Origin: a virus
Strand: one strand, 5' to 3'
Virus record (IMG/VR): IMGVR_UViG_3300033141_003563
Coordinates: 1 to 36,561 of that record
DNA length: 36,561 nt
The translations under genes and the position numbers were made by a program. Position 1 is the stretch's first letter. The number at the start of each line of letters is the position of its first letter. Positions 1-10,037 of this stretch are shown in pieces. A model generated the notes under the pieces. That model saw only the letters and a list, made by a program, of their open reading frames with translations. It made no database searches and was not told the origin of the DNA.

Positions 1-114
1 GTTGTATCGCTGTTCAGCGCAACACCTGCGGCTCGTCCGCCGCTGTTCGTCCCGTCCGCCCAGGTGGCGTCCAGGCGTTTCGTGATTGCGCTGCTTGCGC
101 TGATATACACTGTA
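1..114. repeat. Terminal direct repeat, left copy (circular junction)
   Basis: The first 114 bases are identical to the last 114 (36448-36561). The tail-fibre frame continues in phase across the join, so this is either the overlap of a circularised assembly or a true short terminal repeat. The sequence alone cannot tell which. Confidence 0.95.
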
Positions 115-1235
115 TTATCAGCAGAGCGTCCAGCCCCTGCCGACAGGGTAATATCGTGATCAGTGTCGGCTGCGGCGTTCGACAGTGTAAAACCGTACAA
201 GTACCCCTGTGTTGAAACAATGGGGTGGTTTGCAAGCGTCGCCGGCGTCACACATTTTGTACTTACAGTCCCGGCGTCAACTTCTGCCTGCGTTGCCAGC
301 TGGGTTATACCCTGCGCTGTCGTTGTTGCAACTTTACCCGCCAGGGTGGCCGGTGTTACGGCTCTTGTCGTGTCGGTGCCGGTATCGACCTGTCCTTGGG
401 TCGCAAGCTCAATTAAGCCGCGCGAATTATGCGACGCTTTTTTCGTATCGAGCATAAAAAAAGTACTGTCATGATACACTAATTTATACGTGCGATCTGC
501 AACCAGGTCGTCGAGTTCAAGATTAGTTGAGGAATCTTTCTTTATATCGATAGCACCCAGTCCATTTACGTTAAGTGTTGATGCGCCGCTGTTGTTCACG
601 TTAATTTTTAAGTAAACGGATATTCCGTCGCTATAGCCCGGAAAATCTGTAATTGTTACGGCGTAGGTATTTGCTGCTCCTGTTGTCACCCCGTACAATT
701 CTTCCCCGGGTAAATTCTCACTAATTTCAACAGCTTCGATAGCCGACCCGTCTTCTGCCATGCGCCACGATTCTTTGGCAGACAATTGCGGCAATACAAG
801 ATCAGCCGATGTCAGAACAGCTGAATAGGGATATTTCGGCATTTTATAGGCTGTATCACGCCAATTCTCTTGTGAAAAGATAACTTCAGAGTTAAAGTCA
901 GTATTAAAGGCTGTCTCGCTGAACTTATCGGTGGATGCATAGACAGTTAAACGCTGTTTAGTTGTATTACCAATGATTGTGACAACATCGTTAAGCGTTG
1001 CGCCGGCGTTTAAAACAACTGTACCGCCGTCCTCATCGCCCACGCCGGTTACCGTATAATCTGTGGTGAGTGTTAAAATATCAGTTGAGTCGTTTGCCAC
1101 GGTGCCCGTGGCTCTTTTGTAGACACTTAAATCTGATTCATTATAGATCAACCAGTTATAAGTAAAGGTTGTTTGACCAGATGTTGCATTGTATTGTAAA
1201 AGTCGTAATCTGTTTTTAACGGTTGGATCGGCCAT
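1..1235 (-). CDS. T7-type tail fibre protein, N-terminal part (continues at 36447-35874)
   Basis: The start ATG is at 1235 with an AGGAGAT ribosome site. The frame has no stop down to base 1 and continues through the circular junction to 35874, giving 602 aa. Residues 1 to about 150 resemble the N-terminal domain of T7 gp17-like fibres, which attaches the fibre to the tail (the TFTYNW segment, then a beta-rich region with TDYTVTGVG). Around residues 272-340 there are two copies of the common fibre repeat, GLIELATQ and GITQLATQ, each followed by VTPATLA. The distal part should bind the host surface. It is the last gene of the leftward virion operon, 12 bp after the previous stop. Base composition rises to clearly GC-rich below about position 430, unlike the rest of the genome, which suggests a swapped receptor-binding tip. 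Confidence 0.85.
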   Translation of the reverse strand, partial: MADPTVKNRLRLLQYNATSGQTTFTYNWLIYNESDLSVYKRATGTVANDSTDILTLTTDYTVTGVGDEDGGTVVLNAGATLNDVVTIIGNTTKQRLTVYASTDKFSETAFNTDFNSEVIFSQENWRDTAYKMPKYPYSAVLTSADLVLPQLSAKESWRMAEDGSAIEAVEISENLPGEELYGVTTGAANTYAVTITDFPGYSDGISVYLKINVNNSGASTLNVNGLGAIDIKKDSSTNLELDDLVADRTYKLVYHDSTFFMLDTKKASHNSRGLIELATQGQVDTGTDTTRAVTPATLAGKVATTTAQGITQLATQAEVDAGTVSTKCVTPATLANHPIVSTQGYLYGFTLSNAAADTDHDITLSAGAGRSADNTVYISASSAITKRLDATWADGTNSGGRAAGVALNSDT

Positions 1236-1247
1236 AATTTTATCTCC

Positions 1248-3203
1248 TTAAATCTGTGCTTGAATGTAAAAATGTGCTTTTAATAACGTCGGTAGTAGAC
1301 CGCCGGGGGCTGCGTTTAAGAGTGGCCAGCCTGTACTATTGACGCCTTCATCATTCACGCTGGTGATCGTGATGTCTTTATTATTAACCGTGTCATATAC
1401 TCGATTGATTACGCCGCTATTCGTTGAAAAGAATGTGGTTGTACCCGTATTTCTCAAAGGTATATCAAAATAGCGAGCAAGTGGTACAGCATCGTACGTC
1501 GTGCCAGCAGTGGCAGAGGCAACACTACAACCAACGTCTGTAATAGTACCTATGCGCACCCCTGAATTATACGATGATTTATTGTAGCGTAGGCATTTTG
1601 TGAGGACTTCTTCCACTGTTAATATTTCAAATGCAGATTGAACAGTGCCCACTTCAACTTGTGCGTCGTACCATTCAATATAATGTGTTGCCCAGCCTGC
1701 ATCTTTTCCCCAGTCAACTGTCTGCAGATTTGACATTAATGAGTCTTGTGGACGCCATGAATCTAAATCGCCGTTGATGAAAAAAGCCCCTGCATTTAAA
1801 ACAATATCAACCTCAAGTCCCAACGCATCATCAAATTCCCAAACACCGTTTGAGTAATAAGTTGTTACCGGCACATTAAAGCTGAAATTCTGAAATGTAT
1901 TGGTTAGATTGACTTGATGTAAAAAAGCAACATTTGCACTGGTCTTTTTATCACGAAAACAAATCGTATAAATGCCCGCAGGATTAGCGCGCATCGTTAC
2001 TGAAAAATTAAACGTCTGATTATAAATGTGTGTAAAATCATAACCTTCGATGGGCATTCGAACGTATAATCGTTCCTTTCCAGTGCCGTTAAAAGTAAAC
2101 TGCGTTGCAGGTACTAATCGAACAGCTGTAATAGTTTGTCTGTCAGTTGTAGCGGGAATAGAGGCAACGTTTACATAGGTTCTTTCAACAGAACCGGTCG
2201 TCATATTTTCGATAACAAGTTCATGCTGATCTGCAAACCAATCGCTATTACTAAATGTAACAGATGACTGGCCATATTTGATGTTTGGGTTTAGGTTAAA
2301 ATCTGTGGCAGTCAACAAGTTTTTGTGTTGTTTGAAATTAATTTGTGTATCAGCATAGGCTGTCGTTGCAATGGTGGTATTAGAAGTGCCTGCCGGTTGA
2401 GTGGTAGCAGTTGTGCCGTCGGGCAAATCGGTTGAAGTTGACAGAACACCACTGCCGTCTGTTTGAACAATGCCGTTCGCTGTATTTAAACTCGATAGTG
2501 TTAAACCAGACCATGTCGGCGATTGTGCTGTTGCTAAATCCTGATCAAGTGTGACCGTTGAACTCACGGTAAATGGACTCGTTATAGATACTGTTGCGTT
2601 GGTTGTAAAGGTATCTCCAATGGTGGCATTCGCAATAACGTTTAAAGTGGTAGACCCTCGTGAGATATTAATATCGTTTGGACCTGATCCATCATTAATC
2701 TGATAAGTTGATTCATCATATATTAGACCTGTTGCATCCACCCTAAATAACGAATTAGGATTGCCTTTCCAAGTAACATCTTTTAATTCTTTAAAGGTAT
2801 CAATACCGGCAACCTGTGAATCAACATATAATTTATTAGCTAAATCTTCATTATTAACAGGTGTATAGGTTGTCGTAATTTTTGCCGACCCTAGATCAAC
2901 ATCATCACCAGCATATTCTGGATATAATGTAGTACCTACTCTTTTCCATAAGTCATCAACATTAGGCAGATAAGGCGCTGTTGTAACATTGGGCGAAATT
3001 GTAACAATTCTTCTTAAATCACGGCTATCTGATCCCATACAGAAAATAATATCATTGACTAAAAACTCATTGAAATTATTAAAGTAATCATCAGCACTAA
3101 TAGTGGCTAATGTGTCATAAGGATTATGATAAGAATAAAGTGTATTTGCTCGATTATTCTTTCCAGATGAAATCGTATTTAAGTAATTTCTATTAAAAGC
3201 CAT
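1248..3203 (-). CDS. Fibre-like or appendage structural protein with shared N-terminal module
   Basis: This is a 651-aa protein when started at the ATG at 3203, which has AGGAGAT seven bases upstream. A longer form from 3236 would run into the upstream gene and lacks a site. Residues 1-70 (MAFNRNYL, SGKNN, DTLATI, YFN, GSD) match the start of the 620-aa repeat protein at 13593-15455, so the two share an attachment module. Residues of about 150-290 look like a tail-fibre shaft (TANGIVQTDGSG, TTATTQPAGTSNTTIATTAYADTQ). The C-terminal part contains a carbohydrate-binding-like beta-sandwich stretch with aromatic residues. It is expected on the virion surface next to the T7-type fibre. The function is inferred from architecture and position. 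Confidence 0.7.
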   Translation of the reverse strand: MAFNRNYLNTISSGKNNRANTLYSYHNPYDTLATISADDYFNNFNEFLVNDIIFCMGSDSRDLRRIVTISPNVTTAPYLPNVDDLWKRVGTTLYPEYAGDDVDLGSAKITTTYTPVNNEDLANKLYVDSQVAGIDTFKELKDVTWKGNPNSLFRVDATGLIYDESTYQINDGSGPNDINISRGSTTLNVIANATIGDTFTTNATVSITSPFTVSSTVTLDQDLATAQSPTWSGLTLSSLNTANGIVQTDGSGVLSTSTDLPDGTTATTQPAGTSNTTIATTAYADTQINFKQHKNLLTATDFNLNPNIKYGQSSVTFSNSDWFADQHELVIENMTTGSVERTYVNVASIPATTDRQTITAVRLVPATQFTFNGTGKERLYVRMPIEGYDFTHIYNQTFNFSVTMRANPAGIYTICFRDKKTSANVAFLHQVNLTNTFQNFSFNVPVTTYYSNGVWEFDDALGLEVDIVLNAGAFFINGDLDSWRPQDSLMSNLQTVDWGKDAGWATHYIEWYDAQVEVGTVQSAFEILTVEEVLTKCLRYNKSSYNSGVRIGTITDVGCSVASATAGTTYDAVPLARYFDIPLRNTGTTTFFSTNSGVINRVYDTVNNKDITITSVNDEGVNSTGWPLLNAAPGGLLPTLLKAHFYIQAQI

Positions 3204-3214
3204 TGTTTTATCTC

Positions 3215-5770
3215 CTAATTTGGCGGAATAAACCAACTTTCGTGATTCTTGCGTGCACGTCTGCGCATACGTTCAGTATAACCTGGATCCACGGAGTCCA
3301 TCATTGAATTTAAGAATAACTGTTGAGCAGCTAATTGTGTATACCATAGATTCACAAAACCCATGCCAGGTGCATTTTTTACTGACCAATTGGCAAGTGC
3401 TGCAGCTGGATGTTTTCCGCGTGCAAGAGTATTTACTAGTCTGACAGCATCATCGACGGATCCAAATGCAGGGCCTGCTATCAACTCACTAATCTTTTCA
3501 GGACGTGAACCAAATTCATCTAAAGCAAATGATCCTAATGTAAATAAAACATCACTATGTAACAGTGATTCGTACCAGGTGCGACCATTTGAAAAAGACG
3601 GAACAGCTTTACCTTGCACCAATTGTGTAGCCGCATAACTTAAATAGCCGAATAAATAGGATTGCGCAGCAAAGAGTGCCATTCCTCGCAAATCTCCTCG
3701 ATATTGACTGCTAAAGAATGCTTCATAGAGATTTCGTGCACCATTTCCATATAAGAACCGACCTAAGATACGTCTTACAAAACCAAATTGATAAGTATGA
3801 AACATCGTCATAATTTTAAAAACTTGACCCAACACCGGCCAATGTGTTGGCAACCACCATTTTAATAATGGATCATGAGTAATGTTCCCAAAATTATTTT
3901 GATTGACAATAAAATCCGAATATCTATTTTTTAAATCTTCTCTTGCAATCTCTAATTGTTTAGTACTCGGTGATTCTTTACCGGTTAATTCTTTAAAACT
4001 CTCTAATCTAAAATTATCAATATCATGTGCTGTAAGATATATCCGGCCATTTTGTTTTTGAAACAAGTCACGATTTTGTTGAAAAACACGCCAGTCTGTT
4101 TCATCTAATGAATAAATATTTAGCATTCTTTTAACAGGATCGGATAATTTTGAAAAGTCCTCTTTTGTCCATTTTGCTAGTAAATTTGAAATAGTCGATG
4201 ACATAGCAAAACGTCTAGTATTATCAAGTCTTGGTAGTCCTGTTAATTTCCAAAATAATTGCATCGATTTAGAAACAAAAGGGACAGATGAGCCAGTATC
4301 TCCAAATTTTGTAGCGACACTTTGCCCTATATAATTATCAGTAAAACAACCTAGAGCATTACCTAGTGCAAATCTATCGCCCTTTTTAGGCATTCCTTCA
4401 ATAAAAGATTTTAATTGGATGGCAAACGCCTCCATGGAATTTACACCAAACTGCCTTAAATGCGAAATTCCGTGAGCAAAATCAGGAAGTGATTTAAGCA
4501 ATATTGCTCCCATTTTTGCTTGATAAATAATTGCTCTGGCTGCTTCAAAAATCTTTCCACTCATACCAATGCTTGGATTTTCCAATTTACCCATTTGACC
4601 ATCAAAAGTTAATTGCGATAGTCTAATAACCCTGCGTATATTTTTCTCTTGTCTTCCTTTTCTAGCTGCCCACTCTAAAATTTGTGCGGACATATTGGCA
4701 GGATTGGGACCAAACTTTTGCGCAAATGATAAATCCTTCGACATCTGTTGAATAGTTGACAAAATGGTATCTGTGACATTCCCCACACCATAGGTTCTTA
4801 AAACATGCCATTCACTCTCTGCATCTTTTAAATGTATGACGCGCCCACGCGCTGATCTAAAAGTTGAAGAGGGTCTGTCAAAATTACCACCAATCTGTTT
4901 ATTTTCTCTGATCTTTGTAACAATGTTTTTATATGATCGTCTTAGAAAATCTTCTCTTTTATCTAGAGATAAACCTGGTTCTGTTCTATCCCAATCTACT
5001 CTATTCATCATTTCATCAATGAATCTATCTTCACTTACCTTTAAAATAGCGTCATGAATAGCTTGCTTATCTCCTTTTAATTCAAAGAATAATCGTCTTC
5101 TTAACTGCAAATCACCAATTGCAGCTCCTGTGGGTGAGATAATTTTTTCATAAATATATCTGCGATAACCAAAAAAATCATCAATCTTTCCAACGGGAAC
5201 ACCTAATCTTCTTAGTTGATTTGATAATGAGTCATAAACTCGTTTTGTTGCATTCACAATAACTTTGGTTTCAGGATCAGCCTTTGAAATATCTGTCTCA
5301 CCTTTAAAAACTTTTAAAAGTTCTAATTGATCTTTATAAGTATTAAATCTTTGAAGTGCACCACCTTTTTCCAATTCATTGGCATAACCCCCCAAATAAA
5401 TAGAATTATTTGAACTGACTCTATCCCTTAGTGACGATTGTGCACCTTTAATATTAGACTGAATGCTATAATAAACACTCTTTACACCATCACCAATTGT
5501 TCTAAATCTTAAGATTTGTTCTTGAAGACTTTTTCTAGCACGAAGTGCAAGATGCGCTTGATAGCGTTTTAGTTTTGCACGATTATCAATTAACTTTTTA
5601 AATTCATCAATGGTTTTAGCGGCTGTCTGACCTCGACTTACAGCTTGTTTGAACTTGCGTTTATCTTGTGCATTTTTTAAAGCATCAATAAAATCTTGAC
5701 GTTCTTTAGTATCTTCAAAAAGTTTATGCTTTTTTAATGCTGCTTTTAAATCATTAATACAAATTGGCAT
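3215..5770 (-). CDS. Large internal virion / DNA-ejection protein
   Basis: This 851-aa protein starts after a strong AGGAGGTGAATA site and overlaps the preceding stop by one base. The N-terminus is highly charged and helical. A hydrophobic stretch lies near residues 695-715 (MALFAAQSYLFGYLSYA). The extreme C-terminus, with NLWYTQLAAQQLFLN, DPGY and an arginine-rich RMRRRARK tail, follows a pattern seen at the end of podovirus internal core proteins. Such proteins leave the capsid and form a trans-envelope channel during DNA ejection (T7 gp16 is the analogue). No lytic transglycosylase domain was seen. The position, after two other internal proteins and before the fibres, matches podovirus gene order. 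Confidence 0.7.
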   Translation of the reverse strand: MPICINDLKAALKKHKLFEDTKERQDFIDALKNAQDKRKFKQAVSRGQTAAKTIDEFKKLIDNRAKLKRYQAHLALRARKSLQEQILRFRTIGDGVKSVYYSIQSNIKGAQSSLRDRVSSNNSIYLGGYANELEKGGALQRFNTYKDQLELLKVFKGETDISKADPETKVIVNATKRVYDSLSNQLRRLGVPVGKIDDFFGYRRYIYEKIISPTGAAIGDLQLRRRLFFELKGDKQAIHDAILKVSEDRFIDEMMNRVDWDRTEPGLSLDKREDFLRRSYKNIVTKIRENKQIGGNFDRPSSTFRSARGRVIHLKDAESEWHVLRTYGVGNVTDTILSTIQQMSKDLSFAQKFGPNPANMSAQILEWAARKGRQEKNIRRVIRLSQLTFDGQMGKLENPSIGMSGKIFEAARAIIYQAKMGAILLKSLPDFAHGISHLRQFGVNSMEAFAIQLKSFIEGMPKKGDRFALGNALGCFTDNYIGQSVATKFGDTGSSVPFVSKSMQLFWKLTGLPRLDNTRRFAMSSTISNLLAKWTKEDFSKLSDPVKRMLNIYSLDETDWRVFQQNRDLFQKQNGRIYLTAHDIDNFRLESFKELTGKESPSTKQLEIAREDLKNRYSDFIVNQNNFGNITHDPLLKWWLPTHWPVLGQVFKIMTMFHTYQFGFVRRILGRFLYGNGARNLYEAFFSSQYRGDLRGMALFAAQSYLFGYLSYAATQLVQGKAVPSFSNGRTWYESLLHSDVLFTLGSFALDEFGSRPEKISELIAGPAFGSVDDAVRLVNTLARGKHPAAALANWSVKNAPGMGFVNLWYTQLAAQQLFLNSMMDSVDPGYTERMRRRARKNHESWFIPPN

Positions 5771-7578
5771 TATTCACCTCCTTTTAAAACACACTTTTTA
5801 TAGGCATCTAAAAGTGCTTTAATTTTAGGTGAATCATCTTCACTTAATTTTTCAAAAAGTTCTTGGTCTTCTTTATCAAAATAATTATTCTTGATGCCTT
5901 CTTCATATTCTTTATCTAAATCTTTTAATTCTGATTCAAAATCAATGTCTTCTTGATTTGCAGTTTCTGTAATTAATTTTTCTGCTTCAGGATCATAAAT
6001 AAAATCTGATTCAACAGATTTCATGTGCTCTGCTAATTGTTTAATATCCTCTACATGAGGGGCAGTTATAGGACTGCTTGCTAACTTCATTTGTGCATCT
6101 GTTGATTCTTTCAAGGACTGCATTAATAACTTTTGTCTGTAAAGATTATAAAATGTCTTTTTAAATTTATTTTTAGCTAAACTCTTTACATACTTTATTC
6201 TTTTTTCCGTTTCTTTTTTAAATTTCTTTATACGCTCTTGAGCATTTTTAATCTCATTAATAACTTTTTCAGTTTTATAACCTTCCTTATATGAATAACG
6301 TACCTGTTCTAATTCGTCTTCTAATCTCTTTTCTTCACGTTTTATAAAGTCTAAACGATCTGATAATATTGTATTTTCATCCTGTTTATTAAATCTTCTT
6401 AATAAATCCTGATCATGAACTGTTAAAAAATTAGCAGGTGTATTTTGTAAATCCTCCAATAAACGTAATTCTGGTTTATCACCTAAATAATCAAGCAATT
6501 GATTATCTAATTTAGTTCGTGTTTCCGGCAGTAGTTTTCTAATTTGTGATGTTAAATCAATAAGTGCCTGACCTGTAATTGGAAATTCACCTTTTTTTAC
6601 ATAAGGTGATAAAGTCTCCTCTAAGTTCGGTATTGATCGTGTAACATCATCATGTGCACTTTGTAATTCTTCCATTGCAAGTGGCGGTCTCTCCAAAGAC
6701 TTTTCATATAATGCTTGTTGAATAATAGGCTCAACTCTAACTCGTTTACCGGCTGATAATTGCCCCACTGCTGTTTGTAAGGCTGTTTTATGCGCTTCAT
6801 TTGAAATTAAACTATTAGTATCAATATCAATCTGTGAGGGTTTGCCTTCTGCAGCTGGTCTATAATCTACAATAAATGGCATAATTCCATTGAATGCAGC
6901 TCCCACTCCTAATTGCTCAAGAGCATCACCGGGTTCCATATCTTTGCCATAAATGTATTTTAGTCGAACAGCTTCACCGGCAACAAAAGGCGACATAAAG
7001 AAGGCACCCTCCATGGCTCCTTTAGTCACCTTTGCTGCACGTAACGCGAATTTAGAAACACCCTTCTTAGCTAAACCTTCGACCAATCCTGCTCCAAATT
7101 TTCCAACAGTCGCCTTAATTCCACGTACTGTCAAATGAGAAAGCGGATTAAGTCCCATTCCTATAATATCACCAGCCCAACCAATAGGAGTATTTAATCT
7201 TGATTGTGGTAAATGATCTAATAAATTTTGATTAAGTTCATCTGCTATTATTTGATTAGCTTTATACTCTGCCTCCCATTTTGTAATACCTTTATGCCAT
7301 TTGACATGTTGCCATTCAGGATTTTTTTCAAACTCTTCTTTTGAAAGAGTAGGTCGATTTAAAAGAGAACCTGTAATAGTTCCCCATGCATCTTTAGTAA
7401 CAAAATTTGAAGAGCCTATATCGCCTAACAGAACGGTTCCAATATCTCCTATTCCTGAAATCAATGAATTATATGCATGTAATTGTATGTTCTGCCACTC
7501 GGATGTAGGAGGGCCTGGATTAAAAATACCCTGCTTTGTTTGTTCTTGTTCACTACCTGTTTGAGGAATAAACGTCAT
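5770..7578 (-). CDS. Internal virion protein (ejectosome component)
   Basis: This 602-aa protein begins directly after the previous stop (TAA then ATG), with AGAGGA inside the end of the upstream gene. Residues 100-240 contain alternating small and hydrophobic segments that could be amphipathic or membrane-interacting. Around residues 400-480 there is a lysine- and glutamate-rich coiled coil, and the C-terminus is strongly acidic. It has no recognisable enzyme motif. Its place between the 815-aa and 851-aa proteins suggests it is one of the stacked core proteins that are ejected with the DNA. The assignment rests mainly on synteny and size. Confidence 0.55.
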   Translation of the reverse strand: MTFIPQTGSEQEQTKQGIFNPGPPTSEWQNIQLHAYNSLISGIGDIGTVLLGDIGSSNFVTKDAWGTITGSLLNRPTLSKEEFEKNPEWQHVKWHKGITKWEAEYKANQIIADELNQNLLDHLPQSRLNTPIGWAGDIIGMGLNPLSHLTVRGIKATVGKFGAGLVEGLAKKGVSKFALRAAKVTKGAMEGAFFMSPFVAGEAVRLKYIYGKDMEPGDALEQLGVGAAFNGIMPFIVDYRPAAEGKPSQIDIDTNSLISNEAHKTALQTAVGQLSAGKRVRVEPIIQQALYEKSLERPPLAMEELQSAHDDVTRSIPNLEETLSPYVKKGEFPITGQALIDLTSQIRKLLPETRTKLDNQLLDYLGDKPELRLLEDLQNTPANFLTVHDQDLLRRFNKQDENTILSDRLDFIKREEKRLEDELEQVRYSYKEGYKTEKVINEIKNAQERIKKFKKETEKRIKYVKSLAKNKFKKTFYNLYRQKLLMQSLKESTDAQMKLASSPITAPHVEDIKQLAEHMKSVESDFIYDPEAEKLITETANQEDIDFESELKDLDKEYEEGIKNNYFDKEDQELFEKLSEDDSPKIKALLDAYKKCVLKGGE

Positions 7579-10026
7579 TTACTTTTCCTCTTCTTCTTTT
7601 TGAACAACCGCTTCTAATTTCCCCCAGATGTTTTTTAATTCAGGTTTGAGTCGATAATGCCAGTTATATCGAATTGACGGAATATTACGGCTTGCTTCAT
7701 ATATTCCGGTCAAAGGAAATGCTGCAACTTCTAACAAACGTTTTTTAAATTGTGAGGGTTGTTGTGCTAATTCTAAGTTTAATTGTGAATGAGGATTGAC
7801 TAAATCTTCAAACTTAATTTGAAGCGGATGTCCGTGAATAGTAATAGGATTGCCCACATAATCGACTAATTGTAAGCCACTCTCATCTGGCAAAGTCTGA
7901 ACGGATGCAGTCGATAAAACTTGCGGTGTATATACTTCTGATTTAACAGATGAACTGACAAATGGTGCATAAGAAGTGGGTAAGTCAACACCTTTTTTAT
8001 TAGCTACTTCAAATAAATGCGCTATAGCATCTGTAATATGATCTTTTTGCAGGGGTATATCTTTTCCATTATAAGGATAAGAAGTCGGTGCTCGCCAGTA
8101 CTTACCATTGTAACTATCTGTTTGATATTGAGAGATTAAAGCATGGATTGCTTGTTCTTGTGCATTATCATAATTCATTCCTTTTGAAACATGATATAAC
8201 GTTAAAAGTGTCAGATTATGATACAAATCAGTAATACGTTCTGTCGGATTACCATTGACATTGTATAAAGAGGCCACATATTCTTTAACAGCAGACTTAT
8301 CTTGTAAATCTTGAGTGACTGACCGAAACGTTGTGATACTAGAATCCTGCAATCTTGCATTATCAAGTAATGCCTGTTGCCCACCTTTTTGAGCGGCTAA
8401 TGTTAAGACAGCAGCAAAACTAGGTACTTCTGATCGTGTATTAGGATCGGCCGCCATTTGAATAAGTCGCTGTTTGGCAAATGGAACACCCTTTCCATTA
8501 TCGTATAAATTCTTAATAGCAATTCGTCTATACTGCTCTGGAAAATCTTGAATATAATTATTAAATTCTAAAATTGCATCAGTAGGTGGTAATGCTTTGA
8601 TCTTTGATTGTTCTTGTGCCAATTGTTGTTTAGGAATAACCTGTAGATTAGTCTCAGATATGCCCATCTGTCTTTCTTTGGCAACCAATGCTGTTAGTTT
8701 ATAAGATAATATTCTTTGGCGTTGCTCTGTCGGACTTAATTTATCAAATCCGGGAGAGGTAAAAGCAGATTGAACGGCAGTTGTCACAATGGGAGATAAA
8801 TCAAGAAAACCAGCTGGATCATCATTAAATTCTTTTAGTCGACTGCGATTATATGCACGCGCTGCAGCTAGTGTCTTAAAATCTTCAAAAGCATTTGGAT
8901 CATTTGGATCAACTTTGAAATTATCCAGTAAATCATTTGATTCTTTGGCAGATAAATACTTTAAAGATTGATGAAGTTGAGCAGAATTTTTGTACAGATT
9001 TGCTGCATTTAAATAAGTTGCTGCTTGATGAGGATTAACTTTTTGGGAATCCGTTAATAAAGCAGTATTGATAGAGCCACCATTTTGTATCTGTTTGAGA
9101 TTTTGTAATTGTTTCTCAAGGCGTATGTAATGACTGGTATCAACTTCTGCTCCGACACCCTTATACAGTACTGCTCCTTGTTGCAGAATCTGCTCTCTTT
9201 CAATCGGTCGATCTTTAAAGTCAGGGCTTTTATGAACTTTATCCACCCACTCTTGATATTTTCCACGGACAATTGCACTCTCACATTCACCTAACCAGGT
9301 TTGCTTTCGATAAGTTTTAGAAAACTTATATTGTTCATTCGCTCCTTCTTTTGGCGACATAAAACCATTGGAAACCCATTGCGTGATTTCCTGATTAGTT
9401 GTTTTTAATAGTGCTTCAGCTCTGGCTTTATCGCCCCGTCGAGCAATATCAGCAAGATCATCTAATCGTTGATTCAAACCCAGTTGAATATCAGCAGTCT
9501 GCTGTTTTTTCCATAACTCTGATGTCTGTCTAATTAATTTGGTTTGAGCAACTTGGGCATATTGATTCAACACTTCTTTAGCATACGGTTGAAATGTCTT
9601 GGACATTCCCGAAATATAACCGTTTGACCAACCCGTTAGAGCCTGCTGAAAATTAGGAAACGATTTGTAAGAAATACCACCGTCTGGATTGATAGGTGAT
9701 TTCGGCGTTGAATATTTCAAATAAAGTTGATTAACTTTCGATTTAATATCAAACAATAATCTTGATCGATGAGCCGTTATGGCAGCTTCTCGTTCAGCAA
9801 TTCCAAGAGGGGTGATCGGTGTGCCCTTTGGATTATAATCTTCTTGTATCCCTTCTTGTGTACCTTTTTGTTTGGCTGCCCGTTCAAGAGGCTCTTGCAA
9901 AAACCTTGTCGTTAAAGTACTCACATTCTGTAAGGCAGCAGCCATTCTCTCATAAGATGACTGAACATCAGGTGCGCTAACCGGTTCAATCTCAGGTTTA
10001 TCCGTAAAGGTAGGTAAACTTTTCAT
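7579..10026 (-). CDS. Internal virion protein (T7 gp15-like position)
   Basis: This 815-aa protein has a GAGGA ribosome site. It is almost entirely predicted helical, rich in Q, L and A, with a region around residues 115-260 (FQQALTGWSNGYISGMSKTF, then QTSELWKKQQ) of a kind seen in large podovirus core proteins. There is no signal peptide and no catalytic motif. Gene order (nozzle, small internal protein, this protein, two more internal proteins, fibres) parallels gp12-gp14-gp15-gp16-gp17 of T7, so an ejection-core role is inferred. The exact family was not recognised. Confidence 0.6.
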   Translation of the reverse strand: MKSLPTFTDKPEIEPVSAPDVQSSYERMAAALQNVSTLTTRFLQEPLERAAKQKGTQEGIQEDYNPKGTPITPLGIAEREAAITAHRSRLLFDIKSKVNQLYLKYSTPKSPINPDGGISYKSFPNFQQALTGWSNGYISGMSKTFQPYAKEVLNQYAQVAQTKLIRQTSELWKKQQTADIQLGLNQRLDDLADIARRGDKARAEALLKTTNQEITQWVSNGFMSPKEGANEQYKFSKTYRKQTWLGECESAIVRGKYQEWVDKVHKSPDFKDRPIEREQILQQGAVLYKGVGAEVDTSHYIRLEKQLQNLKQIQNGGSINTALLTDSQKVNPHQAATYLNAANLYKNSAQLHQSLKYLSAKESNDLLDNFKVDPNDPNAFEDFKTLAAARAYNRSRLKEFNDDPAGFLDLSPIVTTAVQSAFTSPGFDKLSPTEQRQRILSYKLTALVAKERQMGISETNLQVIPKQQLAQEQSKIKALPPTDAILEFNNYIQDFPEQYRRIAIKNLYDNGKGVPFAKQRLIQMAADPNTRSEVPSFAAVLTLAAQKGGQQALLDNARLQDSSITTFRSVTQDLQDKSAVKEYVASLYNVNGNPTERITDLYHNLTLLTLYHVSKGMNYDNAQEQAIHALISQYQTDSYNGKYWRAPTSYPYNGKDIPLQKDHITDAIAHLFEVANKKGVDLPTSYAPFVSSSVKSEVYTPQVLSTASVQTLPDESGLQLVDYVGNPITIHGHPLQIKFEDLVNPHSQLNLELAQQPSQFKKRLLEVAAFPLTGIYEASRNIPSIRYNWHYRLKPELKNIWGKLEAVVQKEEEEK

Positions 10027-10037
10027 GAAATATCCTC

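Noticed and set aside
163-474. Short plus-strand frames over the tail fibre
   Set aside because: Shadow frames of the fibre gene, which continues through this region on the minus strand.
1-1235. Diversity-generating retroelement acting on the tail fibre
   Set aside because: There is no reverse transcriptase gene and no template repeat in the complete genome.
3204-3236. Eleven-residue N-terminal extension of the fibre-like protein at 1248-3203
   Set aside because: The upstream start lies inside the previous gene without a ribosome site; the ATG at 3203 has AGGAGAT and matches the start of the paralogous module.
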